The position numbers and the translations under genes were made by a program. Below are positions 41,850-52,099 of a stretch of DNA of 64,000 nucleotides, piece after piece. Below the pieces are notes generated by a model that saw only the letters and a list, made by a program, of their open reading frames with translations, was not told the DNA's origin and did no database searches. Source of the stretch: Dichetophora obliterata (Eukaryota > Arthropoda > Insecta > Diptera > Sciomyzidae); NCBI GenBank assembly GCA_963920525.1, contig OY986436.1:11671467-11735466 (forward strand). Direction: 5' to 3'. The first letter of the stretch is position 1; each line of letters starts with the position of its first letter.

Positions 41850-42650
41850 AAAGGCTTTAGTTCTTGAGTTGATTTCATCTTGTAAGGCTTTTGGTCAAGA
41901 TCTTTACGAATAATTCGGCACAATGTGATTTAAGAAATTTCAAATTCCTGTGAAAGGCGTTAGGAGCGGTAGAAGATGAAGTCTGTAAAGCAGCAATCAG
42001 TGTAGTTTTCAGAGCACCACCTATACATAAAGATACCATTCTTTGGACTTTTGGGAGCTGGTGACCTTGTCCGAGGATGGCCACCATATTATTACTCCGT
42101 ATAGAAGTATAGGTCTTATGACCTCTGTATATAAGCCAATAAACGATACGGGGAAAAAATCTTTATCTTTATAGCTTTCGTGCAAGTGTACAGCGCAACT
42201 GTCACTTTCTTAGTACGCTCAAAAACATTTAGTTACCAGCTCAGCTTGCTATCAAGAATGAGTCCTTGATATATTATAAATCATAAATTCGTTATGCAGG
42301 AAGGATTTTTCGATGGTCCCGAACAGTGAATGTAGAGTCGTTTTCATGGACTTTCTTGTTGGTTGCATGCTGTGATGTCAATAAAAGTGTAAAGTTAATG
42401 TTGCTGCGAAGATACAGATCCAAAAGGTGTTCTTACGTCTCCAGGAGGAATGATGTCAGGCTAATAGACCTGAAATCTTTAGGAGTGGTGTGTGAAGTCT
42501 TCCCTGCTTTGGGTATCAATACCATTCGTACTTTATTTAAAGCGTTGTTAGGCTTATGCAGCTATTGAGTATGATACAAAGCCAGACCGGAATATAATCC
42601 GCAGCCTATTGTATTTCTACAGTGTAAACACCAACACACAGGTCCTGGTG
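41850..42650 (-). pseudogene. RNase H-class LINE reverse transcriptase remnant
   Basis: On minus: VRMVLIPKAGKTSHTTPKDF followed by RSISLTSFLLET near 42480-42530, then after gaps GLILDSKLSW (about 42240), PILLYGVIIWWPSSDKV (about 42080) and KVQRMVSLCIGGALKTT (about 42010). These are the same blocks, in the same order, as in the LINE at 27968-29985, but in a different family. Many stops and frame changes. It is adjacent to the jockey remnant and probably was its target. No LINE similarity could be confirmed beyond about 42650. Confidence 0.78.
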
Positions 42651-42960
42651 ATGTAAAAGGCTTGAAGCTGTTTACCGTCCATTTTAGTCTTCAATCGGAG
42701 ACGCCGAAGGCCAGTTTTAAGCAGCTAGGGTAAGGCAGTTGTACACACATAGGCGCACCGCTACAAAGGCAGTGCGTGTCTAATATGAGATTGAGAGACT
42801 AGATATTGTCCTTCAGCCATCCGAACTGTTGAGAGTGCTTGTAAGAATCTTACGCAACCTGGAAGACCCTGAGATTTTTTTAATTCCTTCACAGAATTTT
42901 GAAAAACTCTTATTTGGCAATATTTGTTAATAGTCATTATATATTTTTAAACTTTTTCCC
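42651..42960. other. Unassigned stretch
   Basis: GC content is higher than in the flanks and resembles LINE sequence, but no motif is recognised. Confidence 0.3.
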
Positions 42961-43416
42961 ACTGTATTCAAGAAACATTTTTAAACGACGATTAAATTCG
43001 GTATAATATAAATACCGCCGAATCTGATTGAGGCTACTTTGTTATATCCTCTATCTAAGAGGTCAATCATTTGTACTCAATGACAAATTGACTTCTATAC
43101 TTCACAGATGGTTACATACAATGTTTAATGAAAACCAACTACTGTGGTACTAAAGGCTGCTCTATTTAATCTCACTGGAGATGGACTGTATTCAAGAAAC
43201 ATTATTAAACGACGATTAAATTCGGTATAATATAAATACCGCCGAATCTGATTGAGGCTACTTTGTTATATCCTCTATCTAAGAGGTCAATTAATAATCA
43301 TTTGTACTCAATGACAAATTGACTTCTATACTTCACAGATGGTTACGTACAATGTTTAATGAAAACCAACTACTGTGGTACTAAAGTCTACTCTATTTAG
43401 TCTCACTTTGGAGATG
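42961..43416. repeat. Tandem duplication of a 224-232-bp unit
   Basis: Units 42961-43184 and 43185-43416 run from ACTGTATTCAAGAAACATT to CACTxxGGAGATGG and are about 96% identical, with an ATTAATA insertion and a TT insertion in the second. Each has an inverted pair ATTCGGTAT and ATACCGCCGAAT around AATATAA. The high identity shows a recent duplication. Confidence 0.95.
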
Positions 43417-45366
43417 GACAATTTAAGTCTTGAAATCTATATCTATATTCTCTTTATCGCTAATTGCTTTTTTGTATTGGCTAAATTTTCACAATCTCAG
43501 TATACATGACTTTGGAGACTAGTGCCCAACTGAGGCACGTGTGTGTTGCAGCCCTAACCTATATGAAAACGTGCAAACTCGCACTTCAAACTAAACAAGC
43601 AACAATATGCATGATGCTTATACTTCCTACGTTTTAGATGATAAACTTGTAAGATTCCAAAGAAAAGCATGGTGGCCTATGAAGTTTTTGTGCTACTTGC
43701 GGAAAATCAATTAAGCTAAATTAGATGCTGAACAGTGATAAATAACGGCTAACTTGACAATTGAATACAAGCTAAAGGAAAAGATACTGAATGAAAGTGA
43801 TTAGTAACGAATCAGAAGTGGACAAAGACATGCATGTACATTGTACAAACTTTTACTTACATTACTTCACGATTTAATGAAGTACTTTTTAGAGCGCAGA
43901 CAATGTTGTGACAGTGTGCTAATTGTATTTGCGTGTGAATTTTGACAACAACGAAATAGTTTTTCGCTTGCAAAGCTACTTGTAGAAACAACGGATAGTG
44001 CGGATAAATGTGTTATAACACAGCTAATTCAAAGCTAACAAAAACTGTTACATTGCCACACTGCCGGCAGTCTTAGAGCTCTTGTCGGTATATATTTTGT
44101 TTTTTCTTCAGAATTTTGGCAACCTGCGGCGTTACGGTCCTCATGTTACTTCAACAATGCAATCAATTTTCAAAGCGTTGAAAATAATCAAGCCACGCTT
44201 CTTTAAGTGGTTCGTTCGTACGTCCCTTCATGTGACAAGTGATAGAAAAGTGCTTTTGTGTTGAAATAACAAGAAGCTTGTTGGCATCGCCTACTGTGTG
44301 CGTGAGTTAGATTGAGTGAGTGCATTATTTGAACAGCAGGTGGTGTTAGCAAAATTGGCACTTATCAACTGCTTCGGGGGATGGGAGGGGGGGGGGGGAA
44401 GGGAGATTATTTTTATGAGAAAAAAGTGGCTGCTGAAAAATGGCAACATAAGGGACCGGAGTCAATTTTTCACGCTGTCTTTTACTTTGATTAGTTGTAT
44501 TATAAAGCAACGCAAAATAAATATAGCCACAATAAAGCGCATACTTTTAGGCGCTTTGTCAGCTACTTGTGCTTAGAAAATCATGCATAAGAGACCTTAA
44601 AAACAAATAAAGAATAGGCGTGCTAAACGAAAATACATGTTATATAGAAGAAAATTAATAAATGTACATACATGTAACGAAGTCACGACTCAAACACAGA
44701 TATTTGTTGTAACTATTTTCGTGATTGTCAAAAAATTACCTAAATGAGCATTAAAGCTTTTGCTGTTGGTAAGCAGGCAGACTATTATTCCTTATTATAA
44801 GAAAACTTTATGGTGTATATTTTCTTGAGTGGCTCTTAAACGGCACGCGCCATTATATACACTATAAAGTTCATTGCCTGCTTTGCGTTGCGTTCTACGG
44901 CTAAACGCATATCAAAATGAATGATGTTGTTAATTGTTTTTGTTGTTGTTGTGCTGTAATGGGCCAAGAGGAAGTTGTATCAAATGAACTTGAAATTAAC
45001 TTAACTAAAGACTTGGTTGATGCTCGATGAAGGCAGCGTAACAATACAAATACGCGTAAAGTAAATAAAGTAAAGTTCATTGCCTGCTTTTGGGCGCACA
45101 GCATATACATAAATACTTAGAGTTAGTTAAAAATTGAGCTAAATTTTAGCTTTTTAACCAAATTTAACATGTATAAGTATTAAAAAAATCTTTAAAGCTT
45201 TTGTGATATCAATAACTTTTTAAAAGCAAATACCATTTTGTTTGACTTTTTTAATTAAATAATAAAGTATTGCTAAAGTATTTCTAAGACTGTTGATCGT
45301 ATAAGTAAATAAGCTTTAGTTAATCTAAAAGCTTTTATTAAATAACTAACACATTTTTATAAAACG
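43417..45366. other. Non-coding stretch with G-rich patch
   Basis: 44376-44403 is almost all G (runs of 5, 3, 12 and 3), a possible quadruplex. ACGGATAGTGCGGATAAA at 43991 is an isolated pair of the GGATAA word seen in the 16-kb and 36-kb blocks. AAGTTCATTGCCTGCTTT recurs at 44867 and 45073, 206 bases apart. No gene supported. Confidence 0.45.
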
Positions 45367-45520
45367 CGGTACACATTAGAGATCATGAGTGACTTTCACG
45401 CTCAAATTCTCTCTTTTAACGCAGGTTTGCGTGTGTGTACCTTCTTTATTCAACAACCACAGACATTTTTATGGTTAAATGTTTGAGTGTCACTCGGGAT
45501 CATTAATGTGTACCCCACCT
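45367..45520. mobile_element. MITE with about 35-bp imperfect inverted ends
   Basis: GCGGTACACATTAGAGATCA through GAGTGACTTTCACGCTCAAA on the left matches, reversed, GGGGTACACATTAATGATCC through GAGTGACACTCAAA on the right. Around 154 bases. The target duplication is not clear. Ends of the GGGGTACACA type suggest a Harbinger or related DNA element, by resemblance only. Confidence 0.65.
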
Positions 45521-45876
45521 TAAGACTCCAACGCTAATCAAAAATTTAAAAATTTATCAAATTTGAAATGCAGTTTACATTTTTATAAAAAATGTCGAAA
45601 AACAAAAATTTATTTCATTATATTTAATATTATTTAGTATTTATAATTTATTTACATAATATTAACCCTTATTAGAATAGCAACCTTGGCGTAGTGTAGG
45701 AGCTTAGGTTGTTAAGCCTTTCAGTGGATTTGCCCAATATATTGGACACGTCAGAAAGTCATTTTTATGTTTATTTTGCAACGCTTTTTTTAAATAAAAA
45801 CGTTTGGTTCTATGTAAAAAAGATGACACAACATGTTAAAAATACATTTAGAGGGATATTTGACATTAAAGTCAGT
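45521..45876. other. AT-rich spacer
   Basis: No feature recognised; the open frame at 45709-45948 is low-complexity and runs into the SINE. Confidence 0.4.
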
Positions 45877-45891
45877 TGGATTTTCAATTTA

Positions 45892-46237
45892 AGAAAAAAT
45901 AAATATAATAAACTGGCCATTTCAGCCCTTGGAAGGACTTTGACCTAGCTTCTATTGATCAATTGTGTTGTGCGTGTTATTAAATGTTTGATCACAAATG
46001 ACCGAGAACTGGACCTACGTGTTTTATGCCGACTCCGAACGGCTTATGTTCTCAAGAAGCTTTACATGGCAGTTTTTACTCTCTGAGGTTTGCCATTGTC
46101 TGCAGAGAGGTGACGACCGAACAGAAAAATTATTTCAATTGAAAAAACTTTCTGTCTGAGCTGGAATTGAACCCGGGCTACCGCGGTTCTTTAGCTTAGG
46201 AGCCACGCACTCTACCCACTAGGCTACGGCCGCCACA
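45892..46237 (-). mobile_element. tRNA-derived SINE, family B, with 15-bp target duplication
   Basis: Reverse orientation of the family seen at 20128. TGGATTTTCAATTTA flanks it exactly (45877-45891 and 46238-46252). From the right, the tRNA head has A-box TAGCCTAGTGGGTAG and B-box GGTTCAATTCC, the body is about 90% identical to the other copy, and the 3' end is an A/T-rich tail beside the left duplication. Polymerase III boxes are intact, and this is the best-preserved copy in the window. Confidence 0.93.
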
Positions 46238-46252
46238 TGGATTTTCAATTTA

Positions 46253-46600
46253 GTGCAGAAAAAAAACAAACAAATTTTTTTACCAATTTTATAAGAAAAA
46301 ATCGACCGGACCAAAATCAAATTTATTTGTTTGTATCTTTTTATGACTTGAATTATAAGGACATAAAGAGGGTTTTAAAAACAAAGATCCAAAGCTTTGA
46401 AAAACATTCAAGGTATTAAAAAAAAACTTTTTTTGTGCCGAACAGGAGCAAAACGATTTTTTCTTTGTAAAAGCTTGCAAAACGTAAGTAGCGCAGGTAA
46501 AAATCAAAGGTGTGTCTTTTTAGGACCTAAATGTTTGGAATATTAAATCAAAAATAATGTTGTTCTTAGTTTGGCCTAGCCATTGAAAGGGTTAAGAAGC
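46253..46600. other. Spacer
   Basis: AT-rich. The segment after the SINE continues the interrupted flank. No gene is recognised. Confidence 0.4.
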
Positions 46601-48080
46601 AATGGGCTTTGATGGTGGCTATGATGGTAAGAGCGCAAGCTTCTGGTAGGGCTTCTCATGTCATACGGGCCATTGTGGAGCAATGCACAAAGAGTTTTTC
46701 ACTCCCCATATCTATCCTCTTATTTATCCCCTTACCTATCCCATCCCATCCCAGCCTCTCTTTTTGGCTGTATCAAGGTGTCTTAAGACCCATGACGAAG
46801 ACCCATTTACTAGGCAGGAAGTTCACCAAAAATAGTCCAGTCTTTAACAGAGCGTACCGGGTACCAGGCGACCTCCGTACAGGGTACTGGGACCTATGTC
46901 CAACGGCCACCGCCGGACACAGTGAGAATTGCTAATCCAGTAAGAGCTCACCTCCCCTATGGTTAGAGCAGGCCTTAGTGGCTGTAAAGCTACTGCCAAA
47001 AACATCTCCAGGGTGAGAGAAGGTCCTAGTGTTAACACAACCACTGCCAAAAAACACACACTACTGAGCAAAGGTGCCATAGTCAATGCAGACTCGAACC
47101 ACTCGGCTCTTTCAATTCAGCTTCACCTCTCCCTAGACAAGCCAGGAGGTTCCAGCTCCACTCGCAAGGAAGGACCCAAGACCAAATCGAAGGAGGGGCT
47201 GAAAGCCAAGGCCAATATAAAGCAGCCCTTAAAATCTGCAGCCAGTTGTCATGCAAGATCGATCTCTCTTCCAAGTAGGAGGAGACGATTGGCCGGGTTC
47301 AGCAAAAGATAAAAGTGGCCGCATACACTTTGCGAACAGACGAAGGTTTGCACCTGCAACGTCGCAGTACGCGAACAGAGTAGAAGAGCAGGCTGCTCAA
47401 AAACGCCAAAGATCGGTGGAAAGTGCAAAAGTCGGAGCTCCAGCTAGCAGGACAGAGGCAGAAACCGATCCCAAACGATTAAGCCCGCAGCCTAAAAAAG
47501 GGGTGAGAGCCAAGGCCAGTGACCTGGGGTGCTTCTCTGTGTTGCGATGCGAAAAAGAATATCGCAAAATAGTGTAATCGGTACTCCGTAATGCGATTAC
47601 CACGTGCGATTTGTTATTTAAATGCGCATCGCGTTTCATTTTCGCAACGCATTGATTTACGCATCGCAATACGGAGTAGAGCCCCTGACTAATTGACACT
47701 TGATCGTAGCACTGATCGGCCAGAGCGATCCCCAAGGCAAAATGACCCTCGAGAGATGGAAGTCCATAGAGATAAAGCTTCACAAGGTGATGTTCGCGAG
47801 GTTGGAAATCCAATCTGACGCTCAAATGTCCAGCATCGATTGAGCGGGCTCAATGAGGTAGAGATCATGAATTGCAATTATGATCCAACTCTGCACTGGG
47901 TGAAAACAATATCCAAGACCTATGCGAGGGCGCCCACCTGGAGGTAGTGGACAGGACTGGTATCCCGTCTCTACCAAAAGCGAGGGTGCTCTTCCCAAGA
48001 ATAGTGCCACAAGAGCCCGCGCTGAAGCTTCTCCAAAAATAAAATCTAGACGTGCCAACAGCTGACTGGAGGGCGATCAC
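46600..48080 (+). pseudogene. DUF4780-bearing ORF1-like remnant
   Basis: The 5' part (46959-47577) encodes basic, Ser/Lys-rich sequence (KEGPKTKSKEGLKAKANIKQ, then RRRRLAGFSKR and QYANRVEEQAAQKRQRSVES) in two overlapping frames. After the MITE at 47526-47685, GKMTLERWKSIEIKLHKVMF begins the DUF4780 domain. It continues in another frame as CEGAHLEVVDRTGIPSLPKA and RVLFPRIVPQEPALKLLQK, then a TAA, then NLDVPTADWRAIT. That order is the family's C-terminal block. DUF4780 is found in many dipteran repeat-associated ORFs and probably belongs to a retroelement ORF1; its role is unknown. At least two frameshifts and stops make it dead. Confidence 0.8.
47526..47685. mobile_element. MITE with GTTGCGATGCG inverted ends, inside DUF4780 ORF
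   Basis: GGGTGCTTCTCTGTGTTGCG and, reversed, GGGCTCTACTCCGTATTGCG, each continuing ATGCG, form imperfect 25-bp ends. CTG just outside both ends could be a 3-bp target duplication. The interior repeats GCGATGCG, GCGATT and GCATCGCG words in both orientations. It interrupts the ORF1 remnant. Confidence 0.75.
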
Positions 48081-48089
48081 GCATTATTT

Positions 48090-49790
48090 CGCTAAAAATC
48101 AATAGATCGAAAAAATCCTACGTGTTGTTAGCTGTTGATGTATAGAAACTGAGCAATTTTTTTCTTTGTTCTACATCAAAAATCAAGGAAGTTAGGTGTC
48201 CGGCCATGGACTCCTTTAAAAAAATAGGCCTTTAAACAAATGCTTTAAACAACCGCCATTTTGTTTTGAAACTTTTTTAAGAAAATAACATTTTGTGGTA
48301 TACATTACTTATTGTTTTAAACGTAATTTACAAATTTTTGTTTAACCTTTTCAACGAGCCAAAAAAAAAAAAAAAAGAAATCCGGAATATACGCCTATAA
48401 AGTTTAAAGGGCAATATTTCAAATAATATTGAGCAATTTGTTATTTATATGCAAATTGAAATTCAAATCTTCTTATTTTTATTTTTTTGTGTATTTTTTA
48501 TTTAGTATTTCATAAATATTTAGTTTATTTTTTTTTATTTTTTTAATTTGTGAATTTTTTCATTATGTAAATTAATTTCAATTTTTGTAACTTCTTTTAA
48601 GTATACTGTAAGGCTTTTTTAATAAATGGCTAGAATAAATTTTTATAATATTTATATTAATTTTTTTTTAATTTAGTTATTTTTTTGAATAAAAAAACGT
48701 TTCCACATTTTTAAAATAATTATTTTGGAAAACTACTAGATTTTTAAATTTTATATGATTCTTAGGATACAATTTTTTTTTAATTTTAGTAGTCTTCTGT
48801 GGCTTATTCAGTCCATTCATTTTGATAAGCTTATACGCATAACTTCGGTTTAATCAAAACAGAATTATTTGTGCTTTTTGTCTTTCAAAGCAATGTTCTA
48901 TTATTTTTGCAAACATTTTTTTTTATTTTAGAATTTTAAAAAGTAATATATTTAGTAATTAAAATTTGCCATCATTAATTTTTCTGTATTTGTTAAAATT
49001 GCAAATAAAGTTTTTAAAGTTAAGCTGCAGTTTAAGAAGCATCTAGTTACATAATTTTGAGTGACATAATATGGCTGTAATTCTTTTAAGTCCAATAGAG
49101 GTCACTGAAATTTTTGATTGTTTGAATATCCTTGGAAACCTAAAAATACATTTTTTTAAAATTTGTTTCAAATAAAGCTTTTCTAAAGCTTTCTCGCTAG
49201 CATGTTTGCATTATAATTATGCCCAAAAATATTTTGAGTAATCCTAGCTAATGTTGCTCTGTGAATATGAACAAATGTTTTCAGTTGATTTTCCATAACG
49301 AAATAAACACTTGTTGTTGTCTTTGCTTTTTAAATTATGCAGCGACAAGTATGCTACATTTTTTTTCGTTATGCACAACAGCAAACAACAACAAAAAAGC
49401 ACAATCCTAGCATACTTGACGGCGGTCAATGAACGTTTCTATTAAATGTCCTTGGGTATGGAATACAAAATTAGTGTGAGTGTGTATGTATGTAGATAAA
49501 GGATTTGCTGCATAAGTAGAGCAAAAGAACGCAATGAATCAGTAAAGGAGTGAAATAAAAACCAGCACTAAAGCGTAATATATATATATTTTCTTTATAA
49601 GTAAGTAATATATATTTTATAATAAAATTATAAAATAGTTTTAAGTCAATTTTAGCTCAACGAAAATAATTACCAAAATAATTTATAGGCAGGTTCTCAT
49701 GAAGCTCAACCAAATCTTAAAACGTGTTTTCTAAAAAATAATGTTTTTCAAACTAGTCTCCACGATATCTCAAGAACTGCTCTATGGATT
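48090..49790. other. AT-rich non-coding stretch
   Basis: T- and A-rich with homopolymer runs (A run at 48361-48376). No gene or element was recognised. At 49297-49375, CATAACGAAATAAACAC and TTTTCGTTATGCACAACAG form a weak inverted pair, possibly an old MITE. Confidence 0.45.
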
Positions 49791-49972
49791 GACTTACGGC
49801 CGATTTCTTCACCGAGTATCAAATCGAGCTAGTTCGAGTTCTGCTTAGAACTCAGTTTCAAACTGATTCTCGGTTCAAAAAAAAGTTAGAACTCTGTCAT
49901 TTCTTCACTTATATAGTACTTGGATCATTTTTAAAAGAGAGTGTTAGACACTAATACTCGGATCGAGTTTAT

Positions 49973-50130
49973 ACCAACCCTCTAGGAAATGGAAACATTC
50001 CCAGATCTAAGCAGGAAACATTCCATAGAATGTAGGAAGCATTTCCTTTGAACACGCCATTTTTTTTGCACATGATGTCGTTAGAGGGAAAAATTGCCCT
50101 CCGCTGTCTTAAAAATGAATGCAGAAACAC
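49973..50130 (-). mobile_element. Truncated SINE, family A
   Basis: From CTCTAGGAAATGGAAACATT through GGAAACATTCCATAGAATGT to CTGTCTTAAAAATGAATGCA it follows the SINE at 8104-8388 at about 85% identity, then diverges before the tRNA head, so the 5' part is missing. Confidence 0.75.
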
Positions 50131-50671
50131 ATGAGTTTAAACATTTAAATAGACTATCAGCGAGGTGCTGAAAACGCCTACAAAGGAGAGGTTTTATAAA
50201 AAGTACATATGGACCGTGCTTCGTGGTTAGTTGCCGACAAAGCCAAAATTAAAGTCTGCCACGAAAGTCGCTTAAAATACAGTGACACTTTTGTTGTCAT
50301 TGCCTGCCAAGTAAAGTGGAGAAGCATGTCTACTGGTGATTGCTGGAGCAGACACGCAATTCGCGTGAAATAATTGAGCTGACACGAGTGGGAAATATCC
50401 TTCCAAAAATTTCTTACTAAACGGTCCACTAAAAGGGCATTTATTCGCCGGGTAGAGTTTTTTAGTTTAGTGATTATGGCAATCAATTAACCCATTAGAC
50501 CTAGGCGTTTAAACTGAACAATTTTAAATGCTAAAAGATCGTTTAAGTAATTTTTACGGCCGATTGGCTTAGTAGTTAATAAAACGTGGTAGTTATATAC
50601 AAAACTCACCAAATAAATAGTTATTTAAAATTTATCATTTTATTTGAAGTTTTTGTTTTAAATAAAAAAAT

Positions 50672-51350
50672 TTACAATACTTTAGGTGCTGGTGGTGGAA
50701 TTTTGTATTCCATCTCTGGAGTATCGTAGGTTTTCTCCTCCTTTGGCTCAACAACAGATACATTATTAGGCAATGGTTTCCTAGGACCAATCTTGCTCTT
50801 GGGATCATAAGGCAACATTTTCTTGATCTTAATACTCCACACATTCTAGCGCAATAAGACGTGACGAGTAGCAGTTTTGACATAGTCGTTGCATGGATCA
50901 CCAGAGTGAATCATCAAACCATCGACGAACTTTATAGACTTTGCAAGTTGACCACGAAACTTGCCAGAGACTACGTTTTCACAGCCCTTTGCTCCAGATT
51001 CAAAAATAAAACGGAGCACACCATAGCAAGCGCGACGCGAAGCCAATCAACCGGTAATATTGTAGCGCAGTGACTCGGATTGAACAATGGCGTAAAGACC
51101 ACGGATTGCGACTATCGGCACACAACTCAATACGGCCGGGTTCAAAATTGAAACACCTCTGTACCATTGCAGTTAACTATCGAATGCGATGTCCCTTCTC
51201 TCCCAGCGGGTTTCTGTTGTCATGATGATGATTTCAGTGCGCGATGGTATGACGCGCACCTCAACTCCGGAGTTACCAACTTCAGCAAGTTTGCGAGTGA
51301 GGAACTCGTTCGATTTAGACTTAAACATGCCATCGGCAACGAACTTGCTT
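50672..51350 (-). pseudogene. RpS3: RpS3 pseudogene (40S ribosomal protein uS3)
   Basis: uS3 lines the mRNA entry channel of the small ribosomal subunit. On minus the copy reads [36 protein letters not shown], then in a shifted frame LTAMVQ..FNFEPGRIEL, then [60 protein letters not shown], a stop where Gln is expected, MLPYDPKSKIGPRKPLPNNV and PEMEYKIPPPAPKVL to a stop. It is colinear and intron-free over about 225 codons, with frameshifts in the KH-domain region (around 51170) and several stops. The N-terminus before SKF is not RpS3-like. AATAAA occurs 3' of the stop, but no poly(A) tract follows. Confidence 0.92.
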
Positions 51351-51726
51351 TTATTTATATTTTTAAGCTTACTTTTTAACACAACTAACACAAAGCGTAA
51401 TTAAAAAAAGAAAAGAAATTATAAAAGCAAAAAATTTGTTTAAAATATTTTTTATTATTAAAATCAAAAACTTGACACAATAGTCAAAACAAAGTTCTAT
51501 TTTTTGATGTGAAGAAATAAAAAGAGCGCAAGACCGAGTTTTAAGATTGCTAGACTTCCGATTTCGGGGTTCTAGCTAAAACTCAGTATCAGCTAGAACC
51601 GAGTTTCAAATTGAAGTTTTTATGCTTTAGATCTCTGTGAAGAAATGACTAAGTACTCGGGAGAGAACTAAAAATAGGTTTAGTACTCGGTCTAGCATTA
51701 AAACTCTGTGAAGAAATCGGCCGTTA

Positions 51727-52095
51727 GATTTCTTTTTATTTTAAAATAGCTAAAAATTTATTTGATCCAAACCTAAATTGAGACAACTTTGAGCTGTTTT
51801 TTAGAGAACTGTAAAGAGCGAACAATGTGGAAAAACGCTACTTAAAAATCAAATGTCCTCCATTTTTGTAATTTTATAATTTTAAAATTATAAATATAAT
51901 TTATAAAATTTTTTGATTTTTTTTATATCAGTGGGATGGAGACCGTTTGGGTACCTTTTTTCAATGTGACGTTTGACGGCGTATTGATACTTCAGGTTAC
52001 ACTTTTATCCAACAAAACAAATATTTTCCTATACTTCAAGAATCAAAAATAGCTGTCAAAAAACTATGAAAAACAAATTAAGAACATCACCGTGT
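51727..52095. other. Spacer before the CTTAACGAAA arrays
   Basis: AT-rich with no gene recognised. Confidence 0.4.
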
Positions 52096-52099
52096 TTTC

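Larger units (their letters stand above)
49797..51723. mobile_element. Harbinger-like element containing an RpS3 pseudogene
   Basis: CGGCCGATTTCTTCACCGAG on the left and, reversed, CGGCCGATTTCTTCACAGAG on the right are flanked by TTA on both sides (49794-49796, 51724-51726), the PIF/Harbinger-type duplication. Subterminal DNA (49797-49970 and 51530-51723) repeats ACTCGG/CCGAGT and TTTCTTCAC words in both orientations, as expected of binding sites. The interior has a truncated SINE (49973-50130) and an RpS3 pseudogene (50672-51350). There is no transposase. 1,927 bases. Confidence 0.75.

Noticed and set aside
50861..51404. Plus-strand frames of about 70 codons
   Set aside because: Antisense shadows of the RpS3 pseudogene.
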